DNA of 59,691 nt from Candidatus Hydrogenedens sp. (GCA_035378955.1 DAOSUS010000006.1:1-59691); one strand, 5' to 3'. Shown: positions 26,840 through 36,678, numbered from the stretch's first letter. Numbers and translations are program-made. Notes: generated from the letters alone by a model not told the origin.

Positions 26840-27321
26840 TAGTTGACCGATTTGAGAATTGGGAACGGTATTTCCATGGGAAGATAGGGAAGTTAGTGCT
26901 GAACTACATCAAAGGACTAAAAGAGGATAGCCTGGATACGGATATGGAATCTATCTATGGGGAGGATATAAAAGCACGGGTTATGTCCTATACTACGAAA
27001 GACATTTCAGAAGCAATCTTTGAGGCACATAAAAAATATATGGATATACAATTTACACTTTCAGGAGAAGAAGGTATTGGATGGATACCCGAATCTATGG
27101 CGCAAGTAAAGACTGAGTATGACCTTGAAAAAGATGTAGGTTTTTACAATGTAGATACATCAAAAATAAATATCATTCAAAATGTGCCAGGGCAATTTAT
27201 GCTTTTATTTCCTGGTGAGGTGCATGGAGCCGGAATTTGTCTACATAAAAAACCGATGACGGTTAAAAAAGGTGTTGTAAAAATAAATTGGGAAGCGTTT
27301 GTCAATTCAGAATTAGGATAA
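26836..27321 (+). CDS. YhcH/YjgK/YiaL family protein (DUF386)
   Basis: A 161-aa cupin-like protein. The family metal-binding positions are visible in HKKYMDIQFTLSGEE (His and Asp) and FPGEVHGAG (Glu and His). Relatives include YiaL and NanQ, which act on sugar anomers or free sugars in uptake pathways; the exact activity here is unknown. It overlaps the IMPase-like gene by 4 nt and precedes the UXS gene by 51 nt. Confidence 0.87.
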   Translation: MIVDRFENWERYFHGKIGKLVLNYIKGLKEDSLDTDMESIYGEDIKARVMSYTTKDISEAIFEAHKKYMDIQFTLSGEEGIGWIPESMAQVKTEYDLEKDVGFYNVDTSKINIIQNVPGQFMLLFPGEVHGAGICLHKKPMTVKKGVVKINWEAFVNSELG

Positions 27322-27372
27322 TCGAGAAATAAATCGTATAATAGTAAAGAACAGACTTATTTGGAGGAAGAT

Positions 27373-28305
27373 ATGAGCCCAGTAAATTTGGTTACAGGTG
27401 GGGCAGGTTTTATTGGTTCCCATTTGTGTGAAGCATTATTACAACGCGGGGAAGAAGTTATTTGTCTGGATAATTTTTTTACAGGCAGAAAAAGGAATAT
27501 TCAACATCTGATAGGTAATCCAAAATTTGAAGTTATCCGCCATGATATTACAGAGCCTATCCTCCTTGAAGTAGACCGAATATTTAATCTGGCGTGTCCC
27601 GCTTCACCGGTTCATTATCAATTTAACGCAGTAAAGACGATAAAAACGAATGTTATGGGTGCATTAAATGTGTTGGGTATGGCAAAACGGGTAAAGGCAC
27701 GAGTTTTGCAGGCAAGCACATCGGAAGTTTATGGGGACCCTGCTGTGCATCCTCAACCCGAGACCTATTGGGGCAATGTAAATCCAATTGGGAGGCGTAG
27801 CTGTTACGATGAGGGCAAACGCGTGGCAGAAGCCTTATTTTTCGATTATCATCGTCAAAATGGGGTGGATATTCGTGTGATACGAATTTTTAATACCTAT
27901 GGTCCCCGTATGTTGATTAATGATGGAAGAGTAGTAAGCAATTTCATTGTGCAGGCATTGCGAAACGAACCCATAACTGTTTTTGGAGATGGCTCTCAAA
28001 CACGGTCTTTTTGTTATATAAGCGATTTGATAGAAGGTATTCTTCGGATGATGGATTGTGAAGGTTTCACCGGTCCTGTGAATTTAGGAAATCCCGGAGA
28101 ATTTACCATTCTGGAATTGGCAAAATTAGTCTGCGAAATGACAGGTTCGTCTTCAGAAATTATTTTTAAGCCTTTACCTGAAAATGACCCTTGTCGAAGA
28201 AAACCCGATATTTCTCTTGCAAAGGAAAAATTGAATTGGGAACCCCAAATACCGCTCCGTGAAGGTTTGAAACATACCATTGAATATTTTAAGAACATTA
28301 TATAA
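27373..28305 (+). CDS. uxs: UDP-glucuronate decarboxylase (UDP-xylose synthase)
   Basis: A 310-aa extended SDR enzyme that converts UDP-glucuronate to UDP-xylose with bound NAD. Family hallmarks: VTGGAGFIGSHL at the N-terminus, DNFFTGRKRNI, ACPASPVHYQ, and the catalytic Tyr/Lys in CYDEGKRVAE, then NTYGPRM. The frame is open from a TTG at 27361, but GGAGGA fits the ATG at 27373. UDP-xylose would feed polysaccharide or protein glycosylation. Last gene of the sugar operon; addB starts 26 nt later. Confidence 0.93.
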   Translation: MSPVNLVTGGAGFIGSHLCEALLQRGEEVICLDNFFTGRKRNIQHLIGNPKFEVIRHDITEPILLEVDRIFNLACPASPVHYQFNAVKTIKTNVMGALNVLGMAKRVKARVLQASTSEVYGDPAVHPQPETYWGNVNPIGRRSCYDEGKRVAEALFFDYHRQNGVDIRVIRIFNTYGPRMLINDGRVVSNFIVQALRNEPITVFGDGSQTRSFCYISDLIEGILRMMDCEGFTGPVNLGNPGEFTILELAKLVCEMTGSSSEIIFKPLPENDPCRRKPDISLAKEKLNWEPQIPLREGLKHTIEYFKNII

Positions 28306-28331
28306 ACAGAATTAATCGGAAACGGGGGATT

Positions 28332-31300
28332 ATGGCACAAAACCTGATTTTTTGTGGTAGTCAACGCTCCGACCGTAGGAATAAAATCCAGGGAATTTTA
28401 GAAGAGAATTATACATCTGCCTTACTTATTGTGCCTACCCAACAATATGCCCAAAAAAGGCGCCTAGAACTTTTAAATAGTATTAACATACCTGCTATTG
28501 GAAAAAATATTGTTACTGACTTTACCCAGTTTGCCTATAATTTGCTCAAAGAACAATATATTCCTCTGCATTTACTGGAAGAATGGGAACAGAAACTATT
28601 AATACGGTCTATTCTTTTATCGGAAGAGGGACGGAAAAAGTTTGAATCCTATAAAGGTTTACTGGCTCCAGACAACTTGGCAGATTCTTTCCATCGGATT
28701 ATACGAAACTTAAAACAGGCCGGAATTACACCGGAAACATTTCAAGAGCAAATAAAAAGACTATCGGTAGAACCCTGGGACGAAGTAGTGTCATGGGTGT
28801 ATACCACCTATCAGGAACAATTGAAGCAAAACAATGGGTATGATATTCCGGGCTTGTTCTGGCAGGCAGAATTAGAATGCCAAAAAGGCAAACCTCAATA
28901 TATTACTGATAAAAAATATCTCCTATTCGATGGTTTTGACGATTTTACCCAATCGGAACTTCGCCTTATCCATGCGTTATCATCTCACTTTGAACATATC
29001 GTAATGGGTATTAATTTTGATACAGTGCCAAGCCGACAGGATATATATGAACTGGCAAAAGATACCCTAAAACGAATTCTATCCGTATTAGAGGCAGAGA
29101 CGATTTCCCTGGATACGCCTTCTCCTCAAACCTCTATTGAATTTGTTGCGGATACTCTTTTTGGACGAGATGAACCGAAAACATTTGTCCCTTCTACTGC
29201 TTCCATTATTCGAGTAGAACAATTTATTAATCGGGAAGAGGAAATAAAAAATATCGCATGTAAGATAAAACATTTGCTAATTCAAGAAAATGTCCCACTA
29301 CAAAAAATAGCCGTTAGTTATCGGCAGTTACATCAAGTGCGACCTCTTATTGAAAAAATATTTACTGATTACGGTATTCCTTACCGAATACTATCACCTC
29401 AAAGTTTAAAAGAAACATGGGTCAGTCAATTTTGGGAACGATGGTTTGCACAACTCAATGAAAATTCTCTTTCCGCTATAACCTTATTATTGCACGACCC
29501 CCTCTGGAATATTCCTATATCCCTTCGTGAAAAATTCTTTTTGATATTATCCATTTCAGGACTTTCTACCAACGCATCCCTTGATTGTATTGATAAAAAA
29601 ATAGAGGAAAAGGAAAAAAGCCTGGAAGATTTTAATGAAGAGGAAAATAAAAATATTTCAAAAATAGAAATTCAACAATTTTTTGATGAACTAAAACGAT
29701 GGCTTTTCTGGCGAAATAAATTTAAGAAACAAGACAATGTATCAAATTATATTTTCATCGTTTTGGACCTTTTTCATTTGTTGGAAAATACGCTAAAAGA
29801 TTGTTTGTTAAAGGAAGAAAATAAAGGGAAGGCTGAAAAAGAAAAAAGGGCTTATTTGCAATTCCTTTCAGTAGTAAAAAAACTCTCTACTTATTTTAAG
29901 AATCAAGAACTTTCTTTAGAGGAATTTCAAAGAGTTATCTTTTCTTTACTATCAGATGTTGCTCTTTTTGATACAGAACATTATTGGGGTGTGATGTGTT
30001 TAGACCTGCCTATGATACGAAATATGGAATATGATTATCTTTTTGTAGGTGGAGTTGAAGAAGGAATAATTCCTTTATCTCCGAGACAGAATGCTTTATA
30101 TTCTGATAAAGATATAACGATACTGCGACAATCTGGACTACCCATAGATGATGTTGCAAAACAGATACGGCGGGAATGGTTGTTTTTCCAGCAAATTTTT
30201 GAAACTGCTCAAAAAGGTGTTTTCCTGTCCCATGCTTTATATTCCGAAAAACAAGAGGAACGCTCTTCTAGCTTATTATTAAGGCAATGTCAGGAAGTAT
30301 GTCAGTATATTCAGGATAATGACCTACAAAATCCGAAAGAAATAAAAACAAAACTTTTTATTCCTTGTTCTCCCTCTGAATTAAGGAACTTGCTTTTCTA
30401 CCATCAGGAAAATGAAGAAATATTGAAGCAACAATATACGGATATTTTTAACTGCTGCTTTGCCTTACAAAAACGAGAAGAAGGGAACGGAAATATATAC
30501 ACGGGAGATTTGCAGGCAGAGGATATAAAAAAATGGCTTGAAAATAGGTTCGGACCCAATCATGTTTATAGTGTTGACCAGATTGAAGAATATGTAAATT
30601 GCCCATTCCGTTTCTGGACGCATAGAGTATTAAATTTAAAGGATTGGGAGGAAGAACTTATTTATCCTTCTCCTTTGATGATTGGCTCCTGGGCCCACGA
30701 TACCCTTTTTATATTATTGAAAGAACATTATGAAGAATTATTAACGAATAAAAATCAAGTCATTAAGGAGAAATTAAAACAGATAATAAAAGATATTGTT
30801 ATCAAAGACCGAAAAACTTTTGTATTACAAAAAAAATGGGTTGATTTAACAATAGAATGGCTAACGCAGGTGCTAACTGAATTTCTCAACTCCGATAATG
30901 CTTTGATTGAGCCTGATTGGAAACCTTCCTATTTTGAGCTGGCTTTTGGAAGAACGATGTATCAGATGGAAGATGAAAGAAGTCAACACAAACCTTATTG
31001 TATACAAATACAGGATAAATCTGTTTTATTTTCAGGTCGAATTGACCGTATTGATAGACATGTAGACAATCCATCGTTACGAATTATTGATTACAAATGG
31101 GGGAGTACTCCCACAAAAACGGATATGGGAATTAAGAATAATCGAGTGCAAGAAAAACTTTGCTCTTTTCAACTTTTTATTTACGAACTTGCTGTTGAGC
31201 ATCACTTGTTTCAAGAAGAGGGTCTATCCGTTGCAGAATCCTGTTTTCTATCCATAACCGAACAGCGAAAAACATCGGCTCCATGGGGAGTAAATCAGAA

Positions 31301-31502
31301 TTTACGAGATGAAATAAAGCATAGAGTAAAAAAGATTATTAGCGAGACAATCGAAAATATTCATCACGGAAAATTTACCTCGGTACCTTACAAAAAACAA
31401 TCCTGTGAGTATTGTTCCTGCAAAAATGCATGCCGATACATAAAAATAGAACCAAGTGCAACATTGGGAGAAGAGGAAAGTGGAGAAGTTGAAGCAACAT
31501 AG
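28332..31502 (+). CDS. addB: AddB-like subunit of the AddAB helicase-nuclease
   Basis: A 1056-aa protein with the AddB layout: an N-terminal inactivated-helicase part (LLIVPTQQYAQKRRLE), a UvrD-like middle (DLPMIRNMEYDYLFVGGVEEG) and a C-terminal PD-(D/E)XK nuclease. The nuclease has GRIDRIDRH then RIIDYKWG. The four Fe-S cysteines are visible: one in EYVNCPFRFW and three in a C-x2-C-x5-C cluster near the end (SCEYC..ACRY). The classical Walker A expected at the N-terminus of AddB is not present (FCGSQRSDRRNK instead). It overlaps addA by 47 nt. Role: double-strand break resection for RecA. Confidence 0.9.
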   Translation: MAQNLIFCGSQRSDRRNKIQGILEENYTSALLIVPTQQYAQKRRLELLNSINIPAIGKNIVTDFTQFAYNLLKEQYIPLHLLEEWEQKLLIRSILLSEEGRKKFESYKGLLAPDNLADSFHRIIRNLKQAGITPETFQEQIKRLSVEPWDEVVSWVYTTYQEQLKQNNGYDIPGLFWQAELECQKGKPQYITDKKYLLFDGFDDFTQSELRLIHALSSHFEHIVMGINFDTVPSRQDIYELAKDTLKRILSVLEAETISLDTPSPQTSIEFVADTLFGRDEPKTFVPSTASIIRVEQFINREEEIKNIACKIKHLLIQENVPLQKIAVSYRQLHQVRPLIEKIFTDYGIPYRILSPQSLKETWVSQFWERWFAQLNENSLSAITLLLHDPLWNIPISLREKFFLILSISGLSTNASLDCIDKKIEEKEKSLEDFNEEENKNISKIEIQQFFDELKRWLFWRNKFKKQDNVSNYIFIVLDLFHLLENTLKDCLLKEENKGKAEKEKRAYLQFLSVVKKLSTYFKNQELSLEEFQRVIFSLLSDVALFDTEHYWGVMCLDLPMIRNMEYDYLFVGGVEEGIIPLSPRQNALYSDKDITILRQSGLPIDDVAKQIRREWLFFQQIFETAQKGVFLSHALYSEKQEERSSSLLLRQCQEVCQYIQDNDLQNPKEIKTKLFIPCSPSELRNLLFYHQENEEILKQQYTDIFNCCFALQKREEGNGNIYTGDLQAEDIKKWLENRFGPNHVYSVDQIEEYVNCPFRFWTHRVLNLKDWEEELIYPSPLMIGSWAHDTLFILLKEHYEELLTNKNQVIKEKLKQIIKDIVIKDRKTFVLQKKWVDLTIEWLTQVLTEFLNSDNALIEPDWKPSYFELAFGRTMYQMEDERSQHKPYCIQIQDKSVLFSGRIDRIDRHVDNPSLRIIDYKWGSTPTKTDMGIKNNRVQEKLCSFQLFIYELAVEHHLFQEEGLSVAESCFLSITEQRKTSAPWGVNQNLRDEIKHRVKKIISETIENIHHGKFTSVPYKKQSCEYCSCKNACRYIKIEPSATLGEEESGEVEAT

Positions 31503-34500
31503 TTATTTTACCGGCTTGACCAATGAGCAGGAAAAGGTTATCTATTCCGATGCACTTAAAATAGGTGTGGATGCTTCTGCAGGTTCTGGGAAAACTCGTG
31601 TTTTGATAGCAAGGATATTAAGACTATTAAAAGAAAAAAAGGCCGATTTGAATGAAATTGTAGCGATTACATTTACAGAAAAATCTGCTGCTGAAATGAG
31701 ACAGCGTTTATTAGATGCTTTTCATGAATATGCCCTCAAAGCAAAACCCGATGAACTCAATCAATGGCGGTTGCGAGAACAGCAGTTAGAATCTGCACGA
31801 ATATGCACCATACATGCCTTCTGTGCCGGGATACTCCGTCAATATGCACTGAAATTAGATTTTGACCCGGAATTTCGTATTCTGGACGAACTTCAAAGCC
31901 CATTATTTCTCGATAGGTTTATTCAAAGTCAGATAAAATTATGGATAGAAGATGACCCGAATGTTTCTGAACTGGTTGTAGAACTTTCACCACAAAACTT
32001 CCAAAAAATTCTGGAAGCACTTTTCCAGTATGCCTTGCATATCCTTCCGTGGCTCGATGAAGCAACTCAATGTTCTAATGAAGAATATATCCATAGGAAT
32101 ATTCAACGGGTAAACGAAAGATACGAACAATATTTGTTAAATTTTGTGAAATCCAAAACTATAAATATATGGATAGAAAAGTTAGATAAATTACTCAAAG
32201 AAATTCCTGAAGAGGAACAAGCAATAAAGGGAGTATGTGTTTTTTACATTTCAAAATTGAAATGCTTACAGAGTGCTAAAAAACGAGAGGATATTATTCA
32301 AATTAAAGATGAAATAACAGAAAATAAATTAAGATTAAACATAAGAAATAAAGATGTAAACGGTGGGTTACAGGGACAAGTAAAGAAACTTCGTGATGAT
32401 ATAAAAAGGACTTTAGAAAAAGAAATCATCGAGTTAAAATTGGATGATGAAACTACGCCCCAATCGCTAAATCTTACCTATCGAATGCTCCGTTTATTTG
32501 ACCCGTTTTACCATCAGTGGGTTCAATATAAACGACAGCAAGGAGTTGTTGATTTTGATGATTTGATACATTTAACTTATGACTTATTGAACAAACATCC
32601 AGAGGTATGTAAAGAGATTGCTGACGGGATAAAATATATTTTCATTGACGAATTTCAAGACACAGACCATTCGCAAGTGCGATTCATTCAATTACTACTA
32701 TCTGCCAATCCCCATCTTTCGTTTTTCTTTGTAGGCGATGCGAAACAATCCATTTATGCGTTTCGAAATGCCGAAGTAAGGGTTTTTCAGGAACAAAGAA
32801 AATCTATTGATAGTGATAATTTGTTTTCTCTGAATTACAATTTTCGGTCTGCACCGGAAATATTAAATTTTGTTAATACCTTTTTCCAGAAAACGAATTT
32901 GCTATCTGCTGTTGAAGAAGAATATCGTCCTATGCAAGCCCATCGGAGGCCTTATAATAAACCTCGTGTTGAATTTTTGCTTTCAATGCCCCGAGAGGAA
33001 GAGAAGAGAACATTAAAAGAAGACAATGTTGACATTGAGGCTAAGGTTATAGCGGAGCGTATCCAGTCGTTAGTTCAGGGTGAAAATCCTCTAATGATTG
33101 CTGATGAAAAGGACCAGAAACTACGCCCTGTATGTTATGGTGATTTTGTCTTATTATTTTGCACGAAAAATTATATCTACAAATATGAAAAAGCACTAAA
33201 GGATAAAGGAATACCTTGTTTTGTTGTTAGCAGTAGAGGATTTTTTGAGATTACAGAGGTGAAAGATATATTAAATTTTCTTCAGGTGTTGGTAAATCCA
33301 TACCATGACATTGCTTTGCTTTCATTTTTACGAGGACCTTTTTGTGGTCTTTCCGATGAACAGATTACCCGCTGGCAGATGAATTTACCCCTTCGCAATA
33401 TGTTGTTGGATACGGATAAGATTCCTGATGCTCTGACAAAGGAAAGTGCTTATTTAAGGGTCAGGTCTTTATATTGTTATTTCCGAGAAAAAACGCATCT
33501 TCCTATCCATGAACTTATTCAAGAAGTTATTGATAAAACAGGCTATGAATCCATTTTATTAGGTCATTGGTTTGGAGAGCAGCGAATTGCTAATCTACAA
33601 AAATTTTTAGCTTTAGCCCGTGCCTATCAGGAAGGTAACCCGATAAGTTTATATCAATTTCTTCGGTTTGTAGAACGCTCTCGCGATAAAATAATGGAAG
33701 GCGAAGCAGACCTTGCCGTAGAAGCCGGGAATGCAGTTATTCTTACTACCATACATCAGGCAAAAGGATTGGAGTATCCTATCGTTGTTTTACCTTTACT
33801 TTATGAAGAACGACAATACAAAAAATCTGCCGGTGTAAATTATCACAAAGAAATGGGGGTAATTATTAGAACAAAGAAAAAAGAGGATGAAAAAGATAAT
33901 AGTATAGAAACGATAATAAAATTACAGAATGCCCATGATGAATATCAGGAGTATGTCCGTTTATTTTATGTAGCATTAACTCGGGCTCGCGATTATTTAA
34001 TCCTATCTTCTAATAAGAAATATCTTGAAGAGTTTTATATAAAAAGAAAAATAAATTCTCGACTTTCATTATTAGCGGATTGTTTTCTTCTTGATGACGG
34101 AAAGAATACAGATTTATATCATATTGTAGAGAGACAAGAAAGGGATGTTTCTCCGAAGAAAAAAGACTTAACGAAAGAAACAAAGCCTATGCAATATGAT
34201 TTGATTTCACCTATATCTATTACCCAACAATATTTTGAAACGGAGCCTATCCCGGCAACTCAAATACTGAATTTCCTTTTTGATGATAATTATGGCGAAG
34301 ATGTTGATGAAATATATGAAGATATTTTGACTATGTTCCATGCCGAACGAGGTATCTTTTACCACCAATTATTGCAGGTATGGGATTTTCAAGAGGATAA
34401 TAAGGAAACTTTATCAAAACGCCTCCTGAATATCATTACACCGGAGATTTCAGAAGATATAATCAAAAAAGAAAAAGATGTATGTGTCGGTAAAATTATA

Positions 34501-34875
34501 GATAACCCTATATATCCTGTATTAAAAACCAATCCTCCTATCTGGCGAGAGGTTCCCTTTATCTGGAAAGTAGGAAACCATTTTATTCAAGGTACTGTGG
34601 ATGCCATCCTTGCTGATGGGACGATTGTTGACTATAAAACAGGAGTTAATGCAGATAATCATGCTCAACGATACTGGAAACAATTAGAAATTTATTATTA
34701 TGCTATGAAAGATTTAGGAATAAAAGTCAACAATAAATTAATTTTAGTATACATTGACCAGTTAAAATATGATATAAAAGATATAGAGGTTTCTGGGCGT
34801 GATATTTTGGAGACAGAAATAAATCATGCCATTAAAAGATATATAAAAGAAATAAATCAGGGATATTCGAGATGA
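31456..34875 (+). CDS. addA: AddA-like helicase-nuclease subunit
   Basis: A 1139-aa SF1 UvrD-type helicase with a C-terminal nuclease. Motifs in order: Walker A DASAGSGKTRVLIARI, Ia AITFTEKSAAEM, II FIDEFQDTDHSQ, III GDAKQSIYAFRNA, IV NYNFRS, V TTIHQAKGLEYP, VI YVALTRARDYL. The C-terminus has GTVDAILADGTIVDYKTG, the PD-(D/E)XK nuclease core. The start is uncertain: the GTG at 31456 gives the longest form, while a GTG at 31480 and a TTG just after are alternatives; all overlap addB. It works with AddB in DNA end processing. Confidence 0.94.
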   Translation: MQHWEKRKVEKLKQHSYFTGLTNEQEKVIYSDALKIGVDASAGSGKTRVLIARILRLLKEKKADLNEIVAITFTEKSAAEMRQRLLDAFHEYALKAKPDELNQWRLREQQLESARICTIHAFCAGILRQYALKLDFDPEFRILDELQSPLFLDRFIQSQIKLWIEDDPNVSELVVELSPQNFQKILEALFQYALHILPWLDEATQCSNEEYIHRNIQRVNERYEQYLLNFVKSKTINIWIEKLDKLLKEIPEEEQAIKGVCVFYISKLKCLQSAKKREDIIQIKDEITENKLRLNIRNKDVNGGLQGQVKKLRDDIKRTLEKEIIELKLDDETTPQSLNLTYRMLRLFDPFYHQWVQYKRQQGVVDFDDLIHLTYDLLNKHPEVCKEIADGIKYIFIDEFQDTDHSQVRFIQLLLSANPHLSFFFVGDAKQSIYAFRNAEVRVFQEQRKSIDSDNLFSLNYNFRSAPEILNFVNTFFQKTNLLSAVEEEYRPMQAHRRPYNKPRVEFLLSMPREEEKRTLKEDNVDIEAKVIAERIQSLVQGENPLMIADEKDQKLRPVCYGDFVLLFCTKNYIYKYEKALKDKGIPCFVVSSRGFFEITEVKDILNFLQVLVNPYHDIALLSFLRGPFCGLSDEQITRWQMNLPLRNMLLDTDKIPDALTKESAYLRVRSLYCYFREKTHLPIHELIQEVIDKTGYESILLGHWFGEQRIANLQKFLALARAYQEGNPISLYQFLRFVERSRDKIMEGEADLAVEAGNAVILTTIHQAKGLEYPIVVLPLLYEERQYKKSAGVNYHKEMGVIIRTKKKEDEKDNSIETIIKLQNAHDEYQEYVRLFYVALTRARDYLILSSNKKYLEEFYIKRKINSRLSLLADCFLLDDGKNTDLYHIVERQERDVSPKKKDLTKETKPMQYDLISPISITQQYFETEPIPATQILNFLFDDNYGEDVDEIYEDILTMFHAERGIFYHQLLQVWDFQEDNKETLSKRLLNIITPEISEDIIKKEKDVCVGKIIDNPIYPVLKTNPPIWREVPFIWKVGNHFIQGTVDAILADGTIVDYKTGVNADNHAQRYWKQLEIYYYAMKDLGIKVNNKLILVYIDQLKYDIKDIEVSGRDILETEINHAIKRYIKEINQGYSR

Positions 34876-35459
34876 AATTTAGCGTTACCTGTCCCTACTG
34901 TTCGAAAGAAGTATTATTGCCAACATCTGAAATAGGTAAAAAAGTTTTATGTCCTTTATGTCATCACTTTTTTATAGTCGAAATTATTGAACCTGTAGAG
35001 AAAAAAGAAGATATTCTTGCAAACAAAAATAAATTGCCTTATCGGCCTGATTTGGAGCAATCGGATAAATTAATTAAAAAAGTAAAAAAAGACCTCGAAG
35101 AAATGGAAGTAGAAAATGTTCTGGACTGTTTCTATGCCTTAGAAGAATTGATTTCAGAATATATTGAAGAAGATATAAATGATAATGATACGAAGACTGC
35201 CTTGTTAGTAATTGCTTCAAAAAAACAAATAGATTTATCAAAAGAGGTAAAAGAACATCTACAACAAACAATGCCAGGCATACCTCTTCCTGCACATTTA
35301 GGATATGATACCTTGTCGGATATTCGAGAAAGACAGGGACAGTATGAAGAATGTATTATTTTGTGCCAACAAGCCATAGAGGAAGGCTGGTCTGGTGATT
35401 GGCAAAATCGTATGAATCGTTGTAGAAAAACATCAATGATAAAAAGAAAAGAAAAATAA
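34872..35459 (+). CDS. Zinc-ribbon protein coupled to addA, function unknown
   Basis: A 195-aa protein. The first about 40 residues form a zinc ribbon (CPYC near residue 8 and CPLC near residue 32) of the kind found in many small prokaryotic domains. The rest is helical and charged, with a TPR-like repeat at the end (DIRERQGQYEECIILCQQAIEEGWSG is cut here to DIRERQGQYEEC). It overlaps addA by 4 nt (ATGA), so it is translationally coupled to the recombination genes. I do not recognise a family beyond the ribbon. Confidence 0.75.
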   Translation: MKFSVTCPYCSKEVLLPTSEIGKKVLCPLCHHFFIVEIIEPVEKKEDILANKNKLPYRPDLEQSDKLIKKVKKDLEEMEVENVLDCFYALEELISEYIEEDINDNDTKTALLVIASKKQIDLSKEVKEHLQQTMPGIPLPAHLGYDTLSDIRERQGQYEECIILCQQAIEEGWSGDWQNRMNRCRKTSMIKRKEK

Positions 35460-35594
35460 AGGATAATTTTTTAATTTCTTTTTTTCTCTGCATTGTTTCT
35501 ATTAAGCGTCTTCAAAATAATTTGTAGTAGTGTTTTTTGAACTTCCATTATAATAAGTAGATAAATTATATCTTCTAAATTATTTAAAAAATTC

Positions 35595-35623
35595 TTGACA
35601 TTATCAGGGGAAATTGATGTAAA
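35595..35623 (+). promoter_or_regulatory. Upstream promoter of the lipoprotein island
   Basis: TTGACA (35595-35600), a 17-nt spacer and TGTAAA (35618-35623) form a plausible sigma-70-type promoter. The -35 is perfect, the -10 weak. It lies about 70 nt upstream of a better promoter. Confidence 0.45.
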
Positions 35624-35665
35624 ATTATAAAAAGTTTGTTTTTTGTAAAAATTTTAAAGAAATTG

Positions 35666-35694
35666 TTGACAATCGGTGTGATTTGTGATAAACT
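35666..35694 (+). promoter_or_regulatory. Main promoter of the lipoprotein island
   Basis: TTGACA (35666-35671), a 17-nt spacer and TAAACT (35689-35694), preceded by TGA, give the same extended -10 form as the hrcA promoter. It precedes the small ORF at 35771 by about 77 nt. Confidence 0.65.
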
Positions 35695-35770
35695 GTAATG
35701 TATAATTGTATATTAATTGAGTAAAATTTTATATTAATAAAGGAACAATTTAATTAAAGGAGAAACTACG

Positions 35771-35956
35771 GTGAAACATGTGCGAATGATTTCAAACAAG
35801 CGTCCAGTTTATGCAAGTTGGTCTGATGATTTGTGCTTTATTGCTTTTTTAATTAACAAACTTCTATCATTTATGGGCGGAAACAGTCCCTTTTTCCTAT
35901 TCATTGAAGATAAGTGCCATATAGATACAAACACAAACACAGGTACTAACACTTAA
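35771..35956 (+). CDS. Small ORF, 61 aa, hypothetical
   Basis: A GTG-started ORF with a well-placed AAAGGAGA Shine-Dalgarno 7 nt upstream and a good promoter ahead, so probably real. The peptide has a basic N-terminus (MKHVRMISNKRPVYASW), a hydrophobic middle (about residues 20-45, FIAFLINKLLSFMGG) that could sit in a membrane, and an Asn-Thr repeat tail (DTNTNTGTNT). No family recognised. It lies 58 nt before an LRR lipoprotein gene and may be a leader peptide of that unit. Confidence 0.5.
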   Translation: MKHVRMISNKRPVYASWSDDLCFIAFLINKLLSFMGGNSPFFLFIEDKCHIDTNTNTGTNT

Positions 35957-36014
35957 ATGTAAATACAAATATTTTTACATTTACAAAAACCCTTTATATT
36001 GAGAGGTTCAAACT

Positions 36015-36614
36015 ATGAGAGTGAAAATGATTTTCAACTTGATAGGTATTTGTATCCTGATAAGTTCAATTTCGGGTTGTTGTTTCTTACAGGGTTCAAC
36101 GATTATGTTTCCTGATAGGGCATTGGAAACTGCTATTCGTAGTGCACTCGGTAAACCCTTCTTTATTCTCTGTACGGGAGAATTAGATTCCATCACAGAA
36201 TTAACAGCCCGTGGTATGGGAATTGTAAATTTGAGAGGACTTGAATATTGCACTTCAATGGTTAAATTGGATTTGCGGGACAACAAAATCATCACCATTT
36301 CCCCATTGCGTGATTTAAAAAATTTGGTGTGGTTGGATTTGGGAAATAATTATATTACAGATATAACACCTATCGCAGGGATGCGATATTTAGAATATCT
36401 GGATATATCCGGTCCGGATAATGATATTCGAAATTGGACACCCTTAATAGCCAATGTAAATGCGGGTGGTTTAGGTCCCGGTGATACAGTAACATTAAGT
36501 CCTGAATGGACTGTGAAAGACGATGGAAGTTTTTATGAAGATTTTGAGCCTGTATATCAAACTTTGGTAAATGCAGGGGTTAATGTGATTTTTGCTGAAA
36601 AGACAAAACAATAA
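36015..36614 (+). CDS. LRR lipoprotein
   Basis: A 199-aa lipoprotein. The lipobox is SISGC with Cys22 as the modified residue, followed by an internalin-type N-cap (MFPDRALETAIRSALGKP) and about three leucine-rich repeats (MVKLDLRDNKIITI, LVWLDLGNNYITDI, YLEYLDISG). The last about 50 residues (YEDFEPVYQTLVNAGVNV) resemble the tail of other secreted LRR proteins. LRRs of this type bind proteins or glycans. It precedes two giant BACON/VWA lipoproteins on the same strand. Confidence 0.82.
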   Translation: MRVKMIFNLIGICILISSISGCCFLQGSTIMFPDRALETAIRSALGKPFFILCTGELDSITELTARGMGIVNLRGLEYCTSMVKLDLRDNKIITISPLRDLKNLVWLDLGNNYITDITPIAGMRYLEYLDISGPDNDIRNWTPLIANVNAGGLGPGDTVTLSPEWTVKDDGSFYEDFEPVYQTLVNAGVNVIFAEKTKQ

Positions 36615-36678
36615 AATTGTTGGTTTTATATATGTGTAAAATCGAATACAGAAGGGCAATAATTTGGAAGGAGCCCCA

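Noticed and set aside
35771..35956. Bacteriocin or RiPP precursor
   Set aside because: No leader-type motif and no modification or export genes nearby; left as a hypothetical small ORF.
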